Assembly (NCBI RefSeq): GCF_014696625.1
Contig: NZ_JACJQL010000022.1
Span: 45,345 to 109,344 of the forward strand
Length of the DNA: 64,000 bases
Direction of reading: 5' to 3'
Origin: Nostoc parmelioides FACHB-3921
GTDB taxonomy: Bacteria > Cyanobacteriota > Cyanobacteriia > Cyanobacteriales > Nostocaceae
Notes under the pieces: model-generated
Seen by the model: the letters and a program-made list of their open reading frames with translations, nothing else
What the model was told of the DNA's origin: nothing
The model's database searches: none
In this document: positions 54,749 to 63,600 of the stretch, piece by piece
How positions within the stretch are numbered: position 1 is the first letter of the stretch
Layout of the letters: each line of letters begins with the position of its first letter
Translations under genes and position numbers: made by a program

Positions 54749-55729
54749 ATGATTAATTCCAAGCGTACAAATCCACAAGAGAATATTGTGACGAGTTTTG
54801 ATTACAGCATTCTCTCTCCTGAGCAGCGATCGCTAGTTGAGCAACGCACCAGCGAGATTAGAGAACAGTTACGACGGACAGCCCAAGATATTTGGGAAAT
54901 AGGACAAAGTTTGGCAGAAGTCCGCGCTCAATTGAAGCATGGTCAGTTTGAGACTTGGTTGAAAGCCGAATTTGGTTGGAGTCGCCGCACAGCTTATAAT
55001 TTTATTAATGTTTACGAAACCTTTGGGAATCGTGCAAATCTTGCACAAATTGACATTGCCACCTCAGCCCTTTATCTTCTAGCTGCACCTTCGACACCCC
55101 AAAATTTGCGGGAACAGTACATAGAGGAAGCAAAAGCAGGTAAACGCATCACCCATAAAGAATTAGTCCAAAATATTAAGCACCAACAAGAAAAAGTCGC
55201 AGAAAAACCAGAATTAACTCCCACCAGCCCATCAGAAATCATCGCCATCATACCTAACTCTATAGACAAAATCAATTCTGATCATGTTAATAAGTCTATA
55301 GTTGAAGTACCAATCACCGCGCAACAGATATCAGAAAATACTCCCGCATCAAGTCGCCAGTGGTTACGTTTAGATAAACAGCATTTGATATTTCATGGTG
55401 ACACAGCCTCAAGAGAGTTTTTTGCTAACATTCCTCCTATCGCCCTAGCTGTAGCCGTAACGGCGGATGATTGGGATCATGAGTGGTTGATTGAGGAAGC
55501 AACAACAGTGATTGTTCTTCAACCCTCTGGTTTAAAAGCAAATACTTTAGAGCAATTAATTACCATGTTTTCTCAGCCAGGGGACTTGGTAGTATTTCCC
55601 TGGTTACCACAAGCGGATATGATTGCGATCGCTCATCGTCTCCAGCGACGAGTCATAGCCGGTGATCCCTCTATAGATTTGTGTCAGCAAGCCGTTATTG
55701 CTTCGGGGTTGAGTGTCGAACAGATTTAA
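54749..55729 (+). CDS. DUF3102 protein with a degenerate DNA-methyltransferase-like C-terminal part
   Basis: 326 aa. Residues 20-145 are a DUF3102 domain (DIWEIGQSLAEVRAQLKHGQ, WLKAEFGWSRRTAYNFINVY), found in plasmid/phage-type replication or regulation proteins. A Ser/Pro-rich linker (about 150-205) follows. The last 120 residues resemble the start and end of an N6-adenine DNA methyltransferase: LIFHGDTASREFF looks like the GD(A/S) entry strand, and PGDLVVFPWLPQADMIAIAH then RLQRRVIAGDPSIDLCQQAV resembles the SAM-binding DPFxGSGTT...RxxIGIExxxxYxxxA end. The DPPY and FxGxG catalytic motifs are replaced (TADDW; FPWLPQ), so no methylation is expected. The first half call is good, the second is inference. 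Confidence 0.7.
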   Translation: MINSKRTNPQENIVTSFDYSILSPEQRSLVEQRTSEIREQLRRTAQDIWEIGQSLAEVRAQLKHGQFETWLKAEFGWSRRTAYNFINVYETFGNRANLAQIDIATSALYLLAAPSTPQNLREQYIEEAKAGKRITHKELVQNIKHQQEKVAEKPELTPTSPSEIIAIIPNSIDKINSDHVNKSIVEVPITAQQISENTPASSRQWLRLDKQHLIFHGDTASREFFANIPPIALAVAVTADDWDHEWLIEEATTVIVLQPSGLKANTLEQLITMFSQPGDLVVFPWLPQADMIAIAHRLQRRVIAGDPSIDLCQQAVIASGLSVEQI

Positions 55730-55747
55730 TTCGTAATTCGTAATTTC

Positions 55748-56812
55748 TTATTTCCCTAACTCCTCAACACCATACTGATTCACCCTCGCCAAGGGTACAT
55801 CATCGCCGGATTTGAGTTTTGTGGTGACTGTTCCAGTTTGCTTGACTAAGGCTGTGTATGTACCCCAATTGTCGCCTTCTTTATGTGTATAGTTAATTGC
55901 CAACTTCACCCAGGTAGCTTGCTCATTCCACCGTTCCACTAAAAGTTTTAATTTGGGACAGGGAAGACGCTTAAAAATGATTTTCAGGAGCTTTTTTTGA
56001 CTCCCCCCTTCATCTTGCGCCAAAATGCGTCCAGTTTTTTCGTAGTTCAACCATTCCCAACCCATCTGCATCCAAATTTCCCGTTCTGCGATTTGCTCAA
56101 ACTTGCTTAATCCTGTCCAACCGCGATAGTACGGGCGTAACTGCTCAACATCACCCAGACGATAAATTAAACAATCTAAAATATCAACTTCCAAATGTCC
56201 CCAAACTTGTCCGTAAGGGAAATCAATTAATGTCGGTGCAAATTGATGTCCGCCAAAATGATTAGTTTGCCACAGGCGCAAATTTTCGGTAGCATACTGT
56301 TTGCGTAGCTGTTGGTAAAGGGGATAACCAAATCTTCCGCAAGCTCGATCATAGTTCGCATGGGTACAGATGAGAATTTCCCGAATGTGTTCTGTGGGTT
56401 GCTGGTAAGACACAAAATTGATGAGTTGCTGGGGTTGGAATAATAAAGCTTCTGTAAGGGGTGCAAGTTGCGTCAGGGGAAGTAAATATTCCCATTTGGT
56501 ATATTGAGCAAATAACTTGGCTGGACGCTTGTAGTGAAAGACGCGGACGAGTTCTGGGTTAGTGTAGGTTTTATCGGGAGCGATCGCCAGTAATCTAGTT
56601 TTAAAATATCGTATAGGCTGAGATGCTAACCTTTCAACAACTTTTAATAGTGGTTGAAATTCTGGTTTTGCTTCCCAAAGATTGGTTTTCCAAGGTTGGG
56701 GTACTTCCACAAGTAACCATTCATCTACTGTCCCTGCTGTTCCAATGGGGTCTTCTCGGTTAGCTTTAGAAACTACAGAACAGTAACGACAATCATCATC
56801 TATTTTTCTCAT
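55748..56812 (-). CDS. Sucrase/ferredoxin-like (Apd1/Aim32-type) [2Fe-2S] protein
   Basis: 354 aa from the ATG at 56812, which overlaps the stop of the upstream gene as ATGA. N-terminal pattern CRYCSVVSKANREDPIGTA and LLVEVPQPW. The thioredoxin-like ferredoxin part has C-x8-C (CTHANYDRAC, about residues 149-158) and HFGGH (about 186-190), the two Cys and two His that bind the cluster in Apd1/Aim32 proteins. The C-terminal 100 residues are an extra region. Redox role in the cytoplasm is likely; the partner is unknown, but translational coupling to a membrane protein is notable. Confidence 0.85.
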   Translation of the reverse strand: MRKIDDDCRYCSVVSKANREDPIGTAGTVDEWLLVEVPQPWKTNLWEAKPEFQPLLKVVERLASQPIRYFKTRLLAIAPDKTYTNPELVRVFHYKRPAKLFAQYTKWEYLLPLTQLAPLTEALLFQPQQLINFVSYQQPTEHIREILICTHANYDRACGRFGYPLYQQLRKQYATENLRLWQTNHFGGHQFAPTLIDFPYGQVWGHLEVDILDCLIYRLGDVEQLRPYYRGWTGLSKFEQIAEREIWMQMGWEWLNYEKTGRILAQDEGGSQKKLLKIIFKRLPCPKLKLLVERWNEQATWVKLAINYTHKEGDNWGTYTALVKQTGTVTTKLKSGDDVPLARVNQYGVEELGK

Positions 56813-57525
56813 GTTACAGGTTGATTTTTGAACCAATACACGGAAATTCCGGCTGTTAGACTATATAAAGTCATTAAAAGCAAAATTGAAAACTCATCAA
56901 AAGGGAATTCTATCCCCATACCTTCCCCTAACCAGAAAGTACCCATTGCACTGAGCATAATTCCTGCACCCAGTTTGATTAACACTTCTGGCAGTTTTAC
57001 CAAATATGGATGTAGAAAAACTACCACAACTAAAGATAATAATAAAGCCAACCCTGTGGCAGCGATCGCCTCAGACCATGCGCTGCTTGCTAAACCCAAA
57101 GTCATCACAATCACAACGATTTCCAAGGCTTCCAGAGCTACACTTTTAGTCATAATCAGGAAATTCAGTTTGCTAAATCCCACAGATTCCTGCTCTAAAA
57201 CAATACCCTCTTTTTCCAGAACATCATCATCAATCCAACCTGCGCGCCTTCCCGTAGCCAGTCGCCGTACAGACTTCTGCACCCATCCCCAACCAAACCA
57301 CAATAACAACCCACCAATCAAAATTTGTAATGGTTGTAATGGTAAGAATTGTAAGCCATTGCCGAGAGCGATCGCCACCGACAACACAGCTATTAACCCG
57401 ACGATAGCACCCGAAACGGCTTCTTTAACATAACCAGAACTACCAACAGCATAGGCGATCGCTACCACCTCGAAAAACTCCACACTCGTACTACCAAGTG
57501 CAGCCAAGAAAATACTCCAATTCAT
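56809..57525 (-). CDS. Membrane protein, COG4280-like
   Basis: 238 aa with about six to seven membrane helices. The opening LAALGSTSVEFFEVVAIAYAVG and the second-half repeat SVALEALEIVVIVMTLGLA look like two related halves, each with a helix carrying an acidic residue (EFFE, EALE), a pattern of small transporter families. A soluble loop (about 85-120) separates the halves. Stop overlaps the start of the [2Fe-2S] protein gene. Function not known. Confidence 0.7.
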   Translation of the reverse strand: MNWSIFLAALGSTSVEFFEVVAIAYAVGSSGYVKEAVSGAIVGLIAVLSVAIALGNGLQFLPLQPLQILIGGLLLWFGWGWVQKSVRRLATGRRAGWIDDDVLEKEGIVLEQESVGFSKLNFLIMTKSVALEALEIVVIVMTLGLASSAWSEAIAATGLALLLSLVVVVFLHPYLVKLPEVLIKLGAGIMLSAMGTFWLGEGMGIEFPFDEFSILLLMTLYSLTAGISVYWFKNQPVT

Positions 57526-57653
57526 CTTGTTACCTCAGAAAATAAATTGAGATAAATTTGCAACTAATTGAGTCGGACTTGTGGTAAATTAATACAATAC
57601 ACCACAAAATCATCAAATTCATTTTCTCTACACAAAAAATAGGTTAATTCATC

Positions 57654-58487
57654 ATGGAATGGATGGATGCTATCTTCAGCTTTATGGAATATGTGCTGAA
57701 GGGAATGCTAATGTATGGCGTATTTATTGTAATAGAAAGAGTGCGTCCAGCAGAACCAAATCAACCATTTCGCCATATTATTTTCAACTTAAAATGGTAT
57801 GTTGTCTATATTTTATTGGCATTGGGAATGAATGCTCTTGGTTTAGCTACACTAGTGGGATTAACACGCAGTTGGTTAGGTGGAGCTTATATTAATTTCC
57901 CCGCACCTCGCAACTGGATAGAAACAATTATTGGCATAATTATTTATTTCTTAATAGTTGACTTCTTCTACTATTGGTTTCACCGCTTACAGCACACCAA
58001 TTCATTTTTATGGGGACAACATAAATTTCATCACAGTGAAGAATCCTTAAATGTCACCAGTTCCAGAAGAGTACATTGGCTAGAAGAACCGTTAATTCTC
58101 TTCTTTATAGTTCTCCCTATGAATTTATTATTTAATCTTCAGCCGATAGCAGCCGGATTATTAGCATTTATAGAAATCTTGTGGTTGCAATTCATCCACA
58201 TGAATTTACGCTTAGGATTTGGTGTATTCTCAACCATAATTGTCAGTCCACAATATCACAGAATTCATCACTCATTTCAACCCCAACATATTAATAAAAA
58301 CTATGCAGTATTCTTCCCAATTTGGGACATAGTTTTTGGTTCTTATTGTCATCCCCACCCAGGGGAGTTTCCAGCCACAGGACTAACAACCAAAGAAAAC
58401 TATAATCATCTGTGGGAAGCATCTATTTTACCTTTTAGAGAATGGTGGAAATTAATCAAAATCAACCGTAGTTGTAGGGTGCGTTAA
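57654..58487 (+). CDS. Sterol desaturase / fatty acid hydroxylase family protein
   Basis: 277 aa membrane di-iron enzyme. Four or so helices and the family His boxes: HRLQH, HKFHH and HRIHH, with a further distal His (QPQHINKNY). In bacteria members hydroxylate fatty acids, carotenoids or hopanoid-like lipids; the product here is unknown. Transcribed alone, divergent from the COG4280-like gene. Confidence 0.88.
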   Translation: MEWMDAIFSFMEYVLKGMLMYGVFIVIERVRPAEPNQPFRHIIFNLKWYVVYILLALGMNALGLATLVGLTRSWLGGAYINFPAPRNWIETIIGIIIYFLIVDFFYYWFHRLQHTNSFLWGQHKFHHSEESLNVTSSRRVHWLEEPLILFFIVLPMNLLFNLQPIAAGLLAFIEILWLQFIHMNLRLGFGVFSTIIVSPQYHRIHHSFQPQHINKNYAVFFPIWDIVFGSYCHPHPGEFPATGLTTKENYNHLWEASILPFREWWKLIKINRSCRVR

Positions 58488-58571
58488 AGCAAAGCGTAAC
58501 GCACCGCATGATTATGGTGCGTTACGGCTAGCTTATAATCTTTCCAAACCTCAAATATTTACATTGCCGTA
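58475..58571. repeat. GTGCGTTACG palindromic repeat
   Basis: GCGTAACGCACC and GGTGCGTTACGGC form a hairpin at about 58494-58528, inside a longer unit that ends TTGCCGTAACACACAGC. It overlaps the last codons of the preceding hydroxylase gene (CRVR and stop come from GTAGGGTGCGTTAA) and is a relative of the elements at 50132, 50709 and 51549. Confidence 0.7.
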
Positions 58572-58729
58572 ACACACAGCTTTATATATCTGATATCTTG
58601 CGCCAGCATTTTATGCCACCGAGAAATAAATTTGTGGTCTGCATAACTAAAATTAGATAAATTTAGCTTGAAAGTGCTGAGTAAAAATCCTAATACCCAT
58701 TCCCTATTCCCTATTCCCTCTTTACGAAT

Positions 58730-59971
58730 ATGCTATTGAAAATTATTCGCATAACCATTCTGACATCAGCCATATTATTTACCCCAGCGATCGCCCAAGC
58801 TGCAACCTTAACAACTGAATCAAGCCAGTCCATTACCTTCAGAAATACAGTTAATAGAGACTTAGAACAACAACTACAAACAGCCTTAGATCAAGCACGG
58901 GGAGACATCCCAGGTGCGGCTGTAGCAATTATCAGCCCGAAAGGAAATTGGTTTGGGGCTAGTGGGGTAGCAGACATAGCCACAGGTAGAGTATTACAGC
59001 CAAGCGATCGCTTTGAAATTGGTAGTATTACGAAAACCTTTGTCGCTACAACTACACTACAGCTAGTAGAAGAAGGCACCCTCAATTTAGATGATAAGCT
59101 AACAGACAGACTACCAAAATCCGTAACCGATTGGATTCCCAACGCTCATCAAATTACCCTCCGCCAACTCCTCAACCACACAAGCGGCGTTCCTGATTAT
59201 ACAGATGTATTATTTAGATGGGCTGCCGTTAATCCAGGGGTATTTTTCAATTCTTGGCAACCAGAAGAATTAGTCAGTTTTATCGATGGCTTAGAAGCGA
59301 GTTTTCAACCTGGAGACTCTTGGCAATATTCCAACACCAACTATTTGCTGTTAGGTATGGTGGTAGAAGCCGCAACTAACAATAATATTGCCCAAGAAAT
59401 ACGCGATCGCATCCTTGAACCCTTAGCCCTCACCAACACCTTTTTTGCTGAAGAAGAAGCCATCCCAGGCGGCTACGTCAGAGGTTATTGGGACTTCGAC
59501 CAAAATGGCACACTCAACGATATTTCCGTCGCTAATCTATCTTGGGCTTGGGCTACCGGCGCAATGGTTTCCAACACCAGCGACTTAGCTACCTTCATTC
59601 AAGCCCTCATAGGCGGAAGCTTACTAGAACCCGACACCCTCAACCAAATGCTCACCACCATCAGCCCCATCACCTCCCCAAACTATACTACCTACGGTCT
59701 AGGCATCGGTACTCTAGAATCCCCCAATCGCTTTTGGTACATTCATCGCGGACAAACCCTGGGTTATCGTTCCAATATGTGGTATTCACCCTTAGAAAAC
59801 ATCACCTATATCGAATTAGCTAACGCCCGTTCAACCCGCAATCTAGCTGGTGCAACACTCACCACCCTCAGACGTTATGAACCCCCCGCACCAGTTCCCG
59901 AACCAGAAATGATCCTTAGTGTGCTGTTAGTAACAGTCGGTATGCTGGGGTGTAAGGGTGTGAGGGTGTGA
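58730..59971 (+). CDS. Exported serine hydrolase (class C beta-lactamase fold) with PEP-CTERM-like tail
   Basis: 413 aa. Signal peptide 1-24 (PAIAQA). The catalytic SxxK is in GSITKTF (about residue 97), the YxN in YSNTNY (about 202) and the third motif HxG in HRGQTLGY (about 344). This fold covers D-alanyl-D-alanine peptidases, esterases and beta-lactamases; a penicillin-binding or esterase role is more likely than resistance. The C-terminus VPEPEMILSVLLVTVGMLG looks like a PEP-CTERM sorting signal, but the usual basic end is replaced by CKGVRV encoded by GGGTGTGA repeats, which also give the stop. Confidence 0.87.
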   Translation: MLLKIIRITILTSAILFTPAIAQAATLTTESSQSITFRNTVNRDLEQQLQTALDQARGDIPGAAVAIISPKGNWFGASGVADIATGRVLQPSDRFEIGSITKTFVATTTLQLVEEGTLNLDDKLTDRLPKSVTDWIPNAHQITLRQLLNHTSGVPDYTDVLFRWAAVNPGVFFNSWQPEELVSFIDGLEASFQPGDSWQYSNTNYLLLGMVVEAATNNNIAQEIRDRILEPLALTNTFFAEEEAIPGGYVRGYWDFDQNGTLNDISVANLSWAWATGAMVSNTSDLATFIQALIGGSLLEPDTLNQMLTTISPITSPNYTTYGLGIGTLESPNRFWYIHRGQTLGYRSNMWYSPLENITYIELANARSTRNLAGATLTTLRRYEPPAPVPEPEMILSVLLVTVGMLGCKGVRV

Positions 59972-59986
59972 GGGTGTGAGGGTGTA
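59947..59986. repeat. GGGTGTGA tandem repeat at gene end
   Basis: Five or so copies of GGGTGTGA/GGGTGTAA overlap the last codons and stop of the serine hydrolase gene. Confidence 0.85.
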
Positions 59987-60607
59987 AGAGAAGTAAATTC
60001 TCCCTTGTTTTCCTCATGCCCAATGCCCCATGCCCAATCCCCAATCCCAAATTCGTGCAAAATTTGCACAAACTATTTATCTCTACGAAAATATATTGAG
60101 ATAAATAGACTTTACAGAAAATTTATAATTCAGATATCCGATTAATTACGGATGTGTTATTATTTAGGGTGTGATTCCAATTATCGAGAATAAATCGCAA
60201 TAAAGAATCACTAATTTTATTCATAGTTGTAATCAGAGTTGCCGAAACTGGTTTTAATATCCAGTATCCAATCACTATGAGAGCAACGCTATCTGAATAT
60301 TTTCTCAATTTCATAACCCTAGTTTTCATCTAGGAGCGTTGTATTTAGCTTGTTATTAAGCTGTCAATATCATGACTAGATAGCATAATCAACGTAATAG
60401 CTTCATTCATTTAGCTATGTAATTGAAATTTACTGAATGCCAGAAGTATATCTACCTGGCACCGTTTTGATCGTCAAAATATTCAGTTGAATGAGACTGC
60501 TTTAAGTTTTTTACAAGATGTGATCCTAGTTAAGACTTAGGAGGAAAAGTAACGCAGTTATTTCTGTCGATCAGATTTGAGACTGACCCATCTGTAGCAA
60601 ACTATTT
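59987..60607. other. Intergenic region before the giant repeat protein
   Basis: About 620 bases with a CCCAATGCCCCATGCCCAATC patch near 60020 and TGCAAAATTTGCA, a small palindrome, near 60057-60069. A doubtful small minus-strand frame is listed separately. A GGAGGAAAAG at 60540-60549 is a strong Shine-Dalgarno-like string, but no ATG follows at the right distance; it lies about 60 bases before the next start. Confidence 0.4.
60123..60329 (-). CDS. Possible small membrane protein
   Basis: 68 aa, or 63 aa from the ATG at 60314. One hydrophobic segment (SVALIVIGYWILKPVSATLI). No ribosome binding site and no recognised family. Kept as a possibility only. Confidence 0.25.
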   Translation of the reverse strand: MKTRVMKLRKYSDSVALIVIGYWILKPVSATLITTMNKISDSLLRFILDNWNHTLNNNTSVINRISEL

Positions 60608-63600
60608 ATGACAACAGTTAAGTTTACAACCAATACAACAACCATCATAGAGACTCAAGATACCGTACTTACCTTTAGATTTGAGTTAAGTGAGCCGCCA
60701 CCCGCAGGAGGTGTGAGAGTTTATCTCTTAGGTAACGTACCCCAGTCCCTAACGCAACTAGATTTATTTGCTATCAGCTTCACTGGTGGTGGTGTTCCAC
60801 AGGGAGACTTTGACTTTAGTGGGTTTTTCTTTAACATTACGTCCCAAGTTGCCACCGTTAGCGTACCTATTTTTCAAGATGGCATTCCAGAAGGACAGCA
60901 AAGCGTAGTTTATACTCTACAATCAGGCACAGGATATACAGTTGATCCTAGTTTCAGTGCGGTAACAGTTAACTTCTACGACAATCCTAGTCAAGTTCCG
61001 CCACCGCCACCACCCAACAATCCACCAGTCACAGTCAACGATAGTTACAGTACACAAGCCGGTCAACAGTTGGTAGTAGGTGCGACTAACGGTGTATTGA
61101 GTAATGACACAGATGCTCAGTCAGACCCACTGACAGCCGCAGTAGTACAAGCACCCAGCAACGGTAGCGTCACCCTGAATGCAGATGGTTCATTCGCCTA
61201 CACACCCAACGCAGGGTTTGTGGGTACAGATAGCTTTACCTATTTAGCCAACGATACTAAAGCCAATTCTGCACCTGCTACTGTCAGCATCACAGTTACT
61301 GCACCACCGCCACCACCCAACAATCCACCAGTCACAGTCAACGATAGCTACAGCACAGAAGCGGGTCAACAATTGGTAGTAGCGGTGGCTAACGGTGTAT
61401 TAAGCAACGACACAGATGCTCAGTCAGACCCGCTAACAGCCGCAGTAGTGCAAGCACCCAGCAACGGTACTCTCAGTTTCAATGCTGATGGTTCATTCGC
61501 CTACACACCCAATGCAGGGTTTGTGGGTACAGATAGCTTTACCTATTTAGCCAACGATACTAAAGCTAATTCTGCACCGGCGACAGTTAGCATTACAGTC
61601 ACTGCACCACCGCCACCACCAAACGACCCGCCAGCTACAGTCAACGACAGTTACAGCACACAAGCGGGTCAACAATTGGTAGTAGCGGCGGCTAACGGTG
61701 TATTGAGTAATGACACAGATGCTCAATCAGACCCGCTAACAGCCGCAGTAGTGCAAGCACCCAGCAACGGTACTCTCAGTTTCAATGCTGATGGTTCATT
61801 CGCCTACACACCCAATGCAGGGTTTGTGGGTACAGATAGCTTTACCTATTTAGCCAACGATACTAAAGCTAATTCTGCACCGGCGACAGTTAGCATTACA
61901 GTCACTGCACCACCGCCACCACCAAACGACCCGCCAGTTACCGTCAACGACAGCTACAGCACAGAAGCGGGTCAAGCGTTGATAGTAGATGCAGCTAATG
62001 GTGTATTAAGCAATGATACTGATGCTCAATCAGACCCACTCACCGCCGCAGTAGCGCAAGCACCCAGCAACGGTATTGTGACCTTCAACACTGATGGTTC
62101 ATTTACTTATACACCCAATGCGGGGTTTGTTGGTACTGATAGCTTTACCTATTTAGCTAATGACAGCAAGACAAATTCTACACCTGCTACTGTCAATATC
62201 ACAGTCAACGCAGCACCGCCACCACCAAATGACCCACCAGTCACAGTCAACGACAGCTACACCACAACAGTCGGTCAAGAACTGATAGTGGACGTAGCTA
62301 ATGGTGTATTAAGCAATGATACAGATGCTCAGTCAGACTCACTCACCGCCGCAGTGGTGCAAGCACCCAATAACGGTAGTTTGACCTTAAACAGCAATGG
62401 TTCATTTAGTTACACACCCAATGCAGGTTTTTCAGGTACAGATAGCTTTACCTATCGAGCCAACGACAGCAAAGCAGATTCTACACCTGCGACAGTTAAC
62501 ATCACAGTTAACCCACCAACAACCATGCCAACAATTAGTTTTACCGCGAGTCCAACTAATTTAGTTGAAGCCAATAACGACAGCATTGTTTTAACCTTTC
62601 AACTAAGTGAACCACCCCCAGAAGGAGGGTTAGAAGTCACATTTGATAGTGGCGTAGAGCGATCGCTGGCTGAATTTGATGTTTTTAGTGCAGCATTTGA
62701 TGGAGTCCGGTTTTTAAGAGCCAATGCTACATCCAGTGCTGTTACTGTCAGATTACTCCAGCAAACCGCAACCATCACTTTACCTCTATTTAGAGATGAA
62801 GTTGTAGAAGGTGCAGAAACCTTTACCTACACCCTTAGCCCCGTACCTGGATATGACTTTGTTCCTGGTGAAAACGCAATTACCTTCACAATTAACGATA
62901 CTGCTCCATCTACCCTACCAGTAGTCAGCCTCACAGCATCACCAGATGTAGTCAGCGAAGCAGAAGGAACAGTCTTAACATTAACCTTCAACACCACAGG
63001 CGATATTCCCCCCGAAGGTATTACCGTGCGTCTACAAGGTGATGTCGCCAATATTCTCCGACAGTTCACGGCGGCGCAAGTACGATTTGATGCCGAAGCA
63101 AATGTTTTCTACCGCTTTGACCGTCCCTTGGTAGAGACTGGAGTCACAGGGGGAACATTGGATCTGTTTGCCCTCGAAACAGACCTGAGCAGCTTCACCT
63201 TTACCATCCTCGAACCGACGGCAACAATTAACCTGCCTGTCTTAAACGACATCTTAGAAGAAAGCGACGCTACCTTTACCTATACCCTCCAAGCAGGAGA
63301 AGGTTACACAGTAGATCCCGCCGCCAGTTCTGCCAGCTTCACCGTCACTGATGGAGTACCCGGAGGAGTTGGGCCAGTAGTTAGTGTTTCTGCTACTCCC
63401 ACCACCCTGTTTGAGTCAGAACAAACAGTCCTTACTATCACCTTTACCCTCGACAGCCCACCCCCAGAAGGCGGTGTTGTCGTCTACCTAGATAGTGGTG
63501 TACCCCGCTCCATTGCTCAATTTAACGTAACGGTGGATAACCCCCGTAATCCTGAAGATACTCTCAACCCTGTTGGTTTAACTACCACAGGCGGCGCGAT

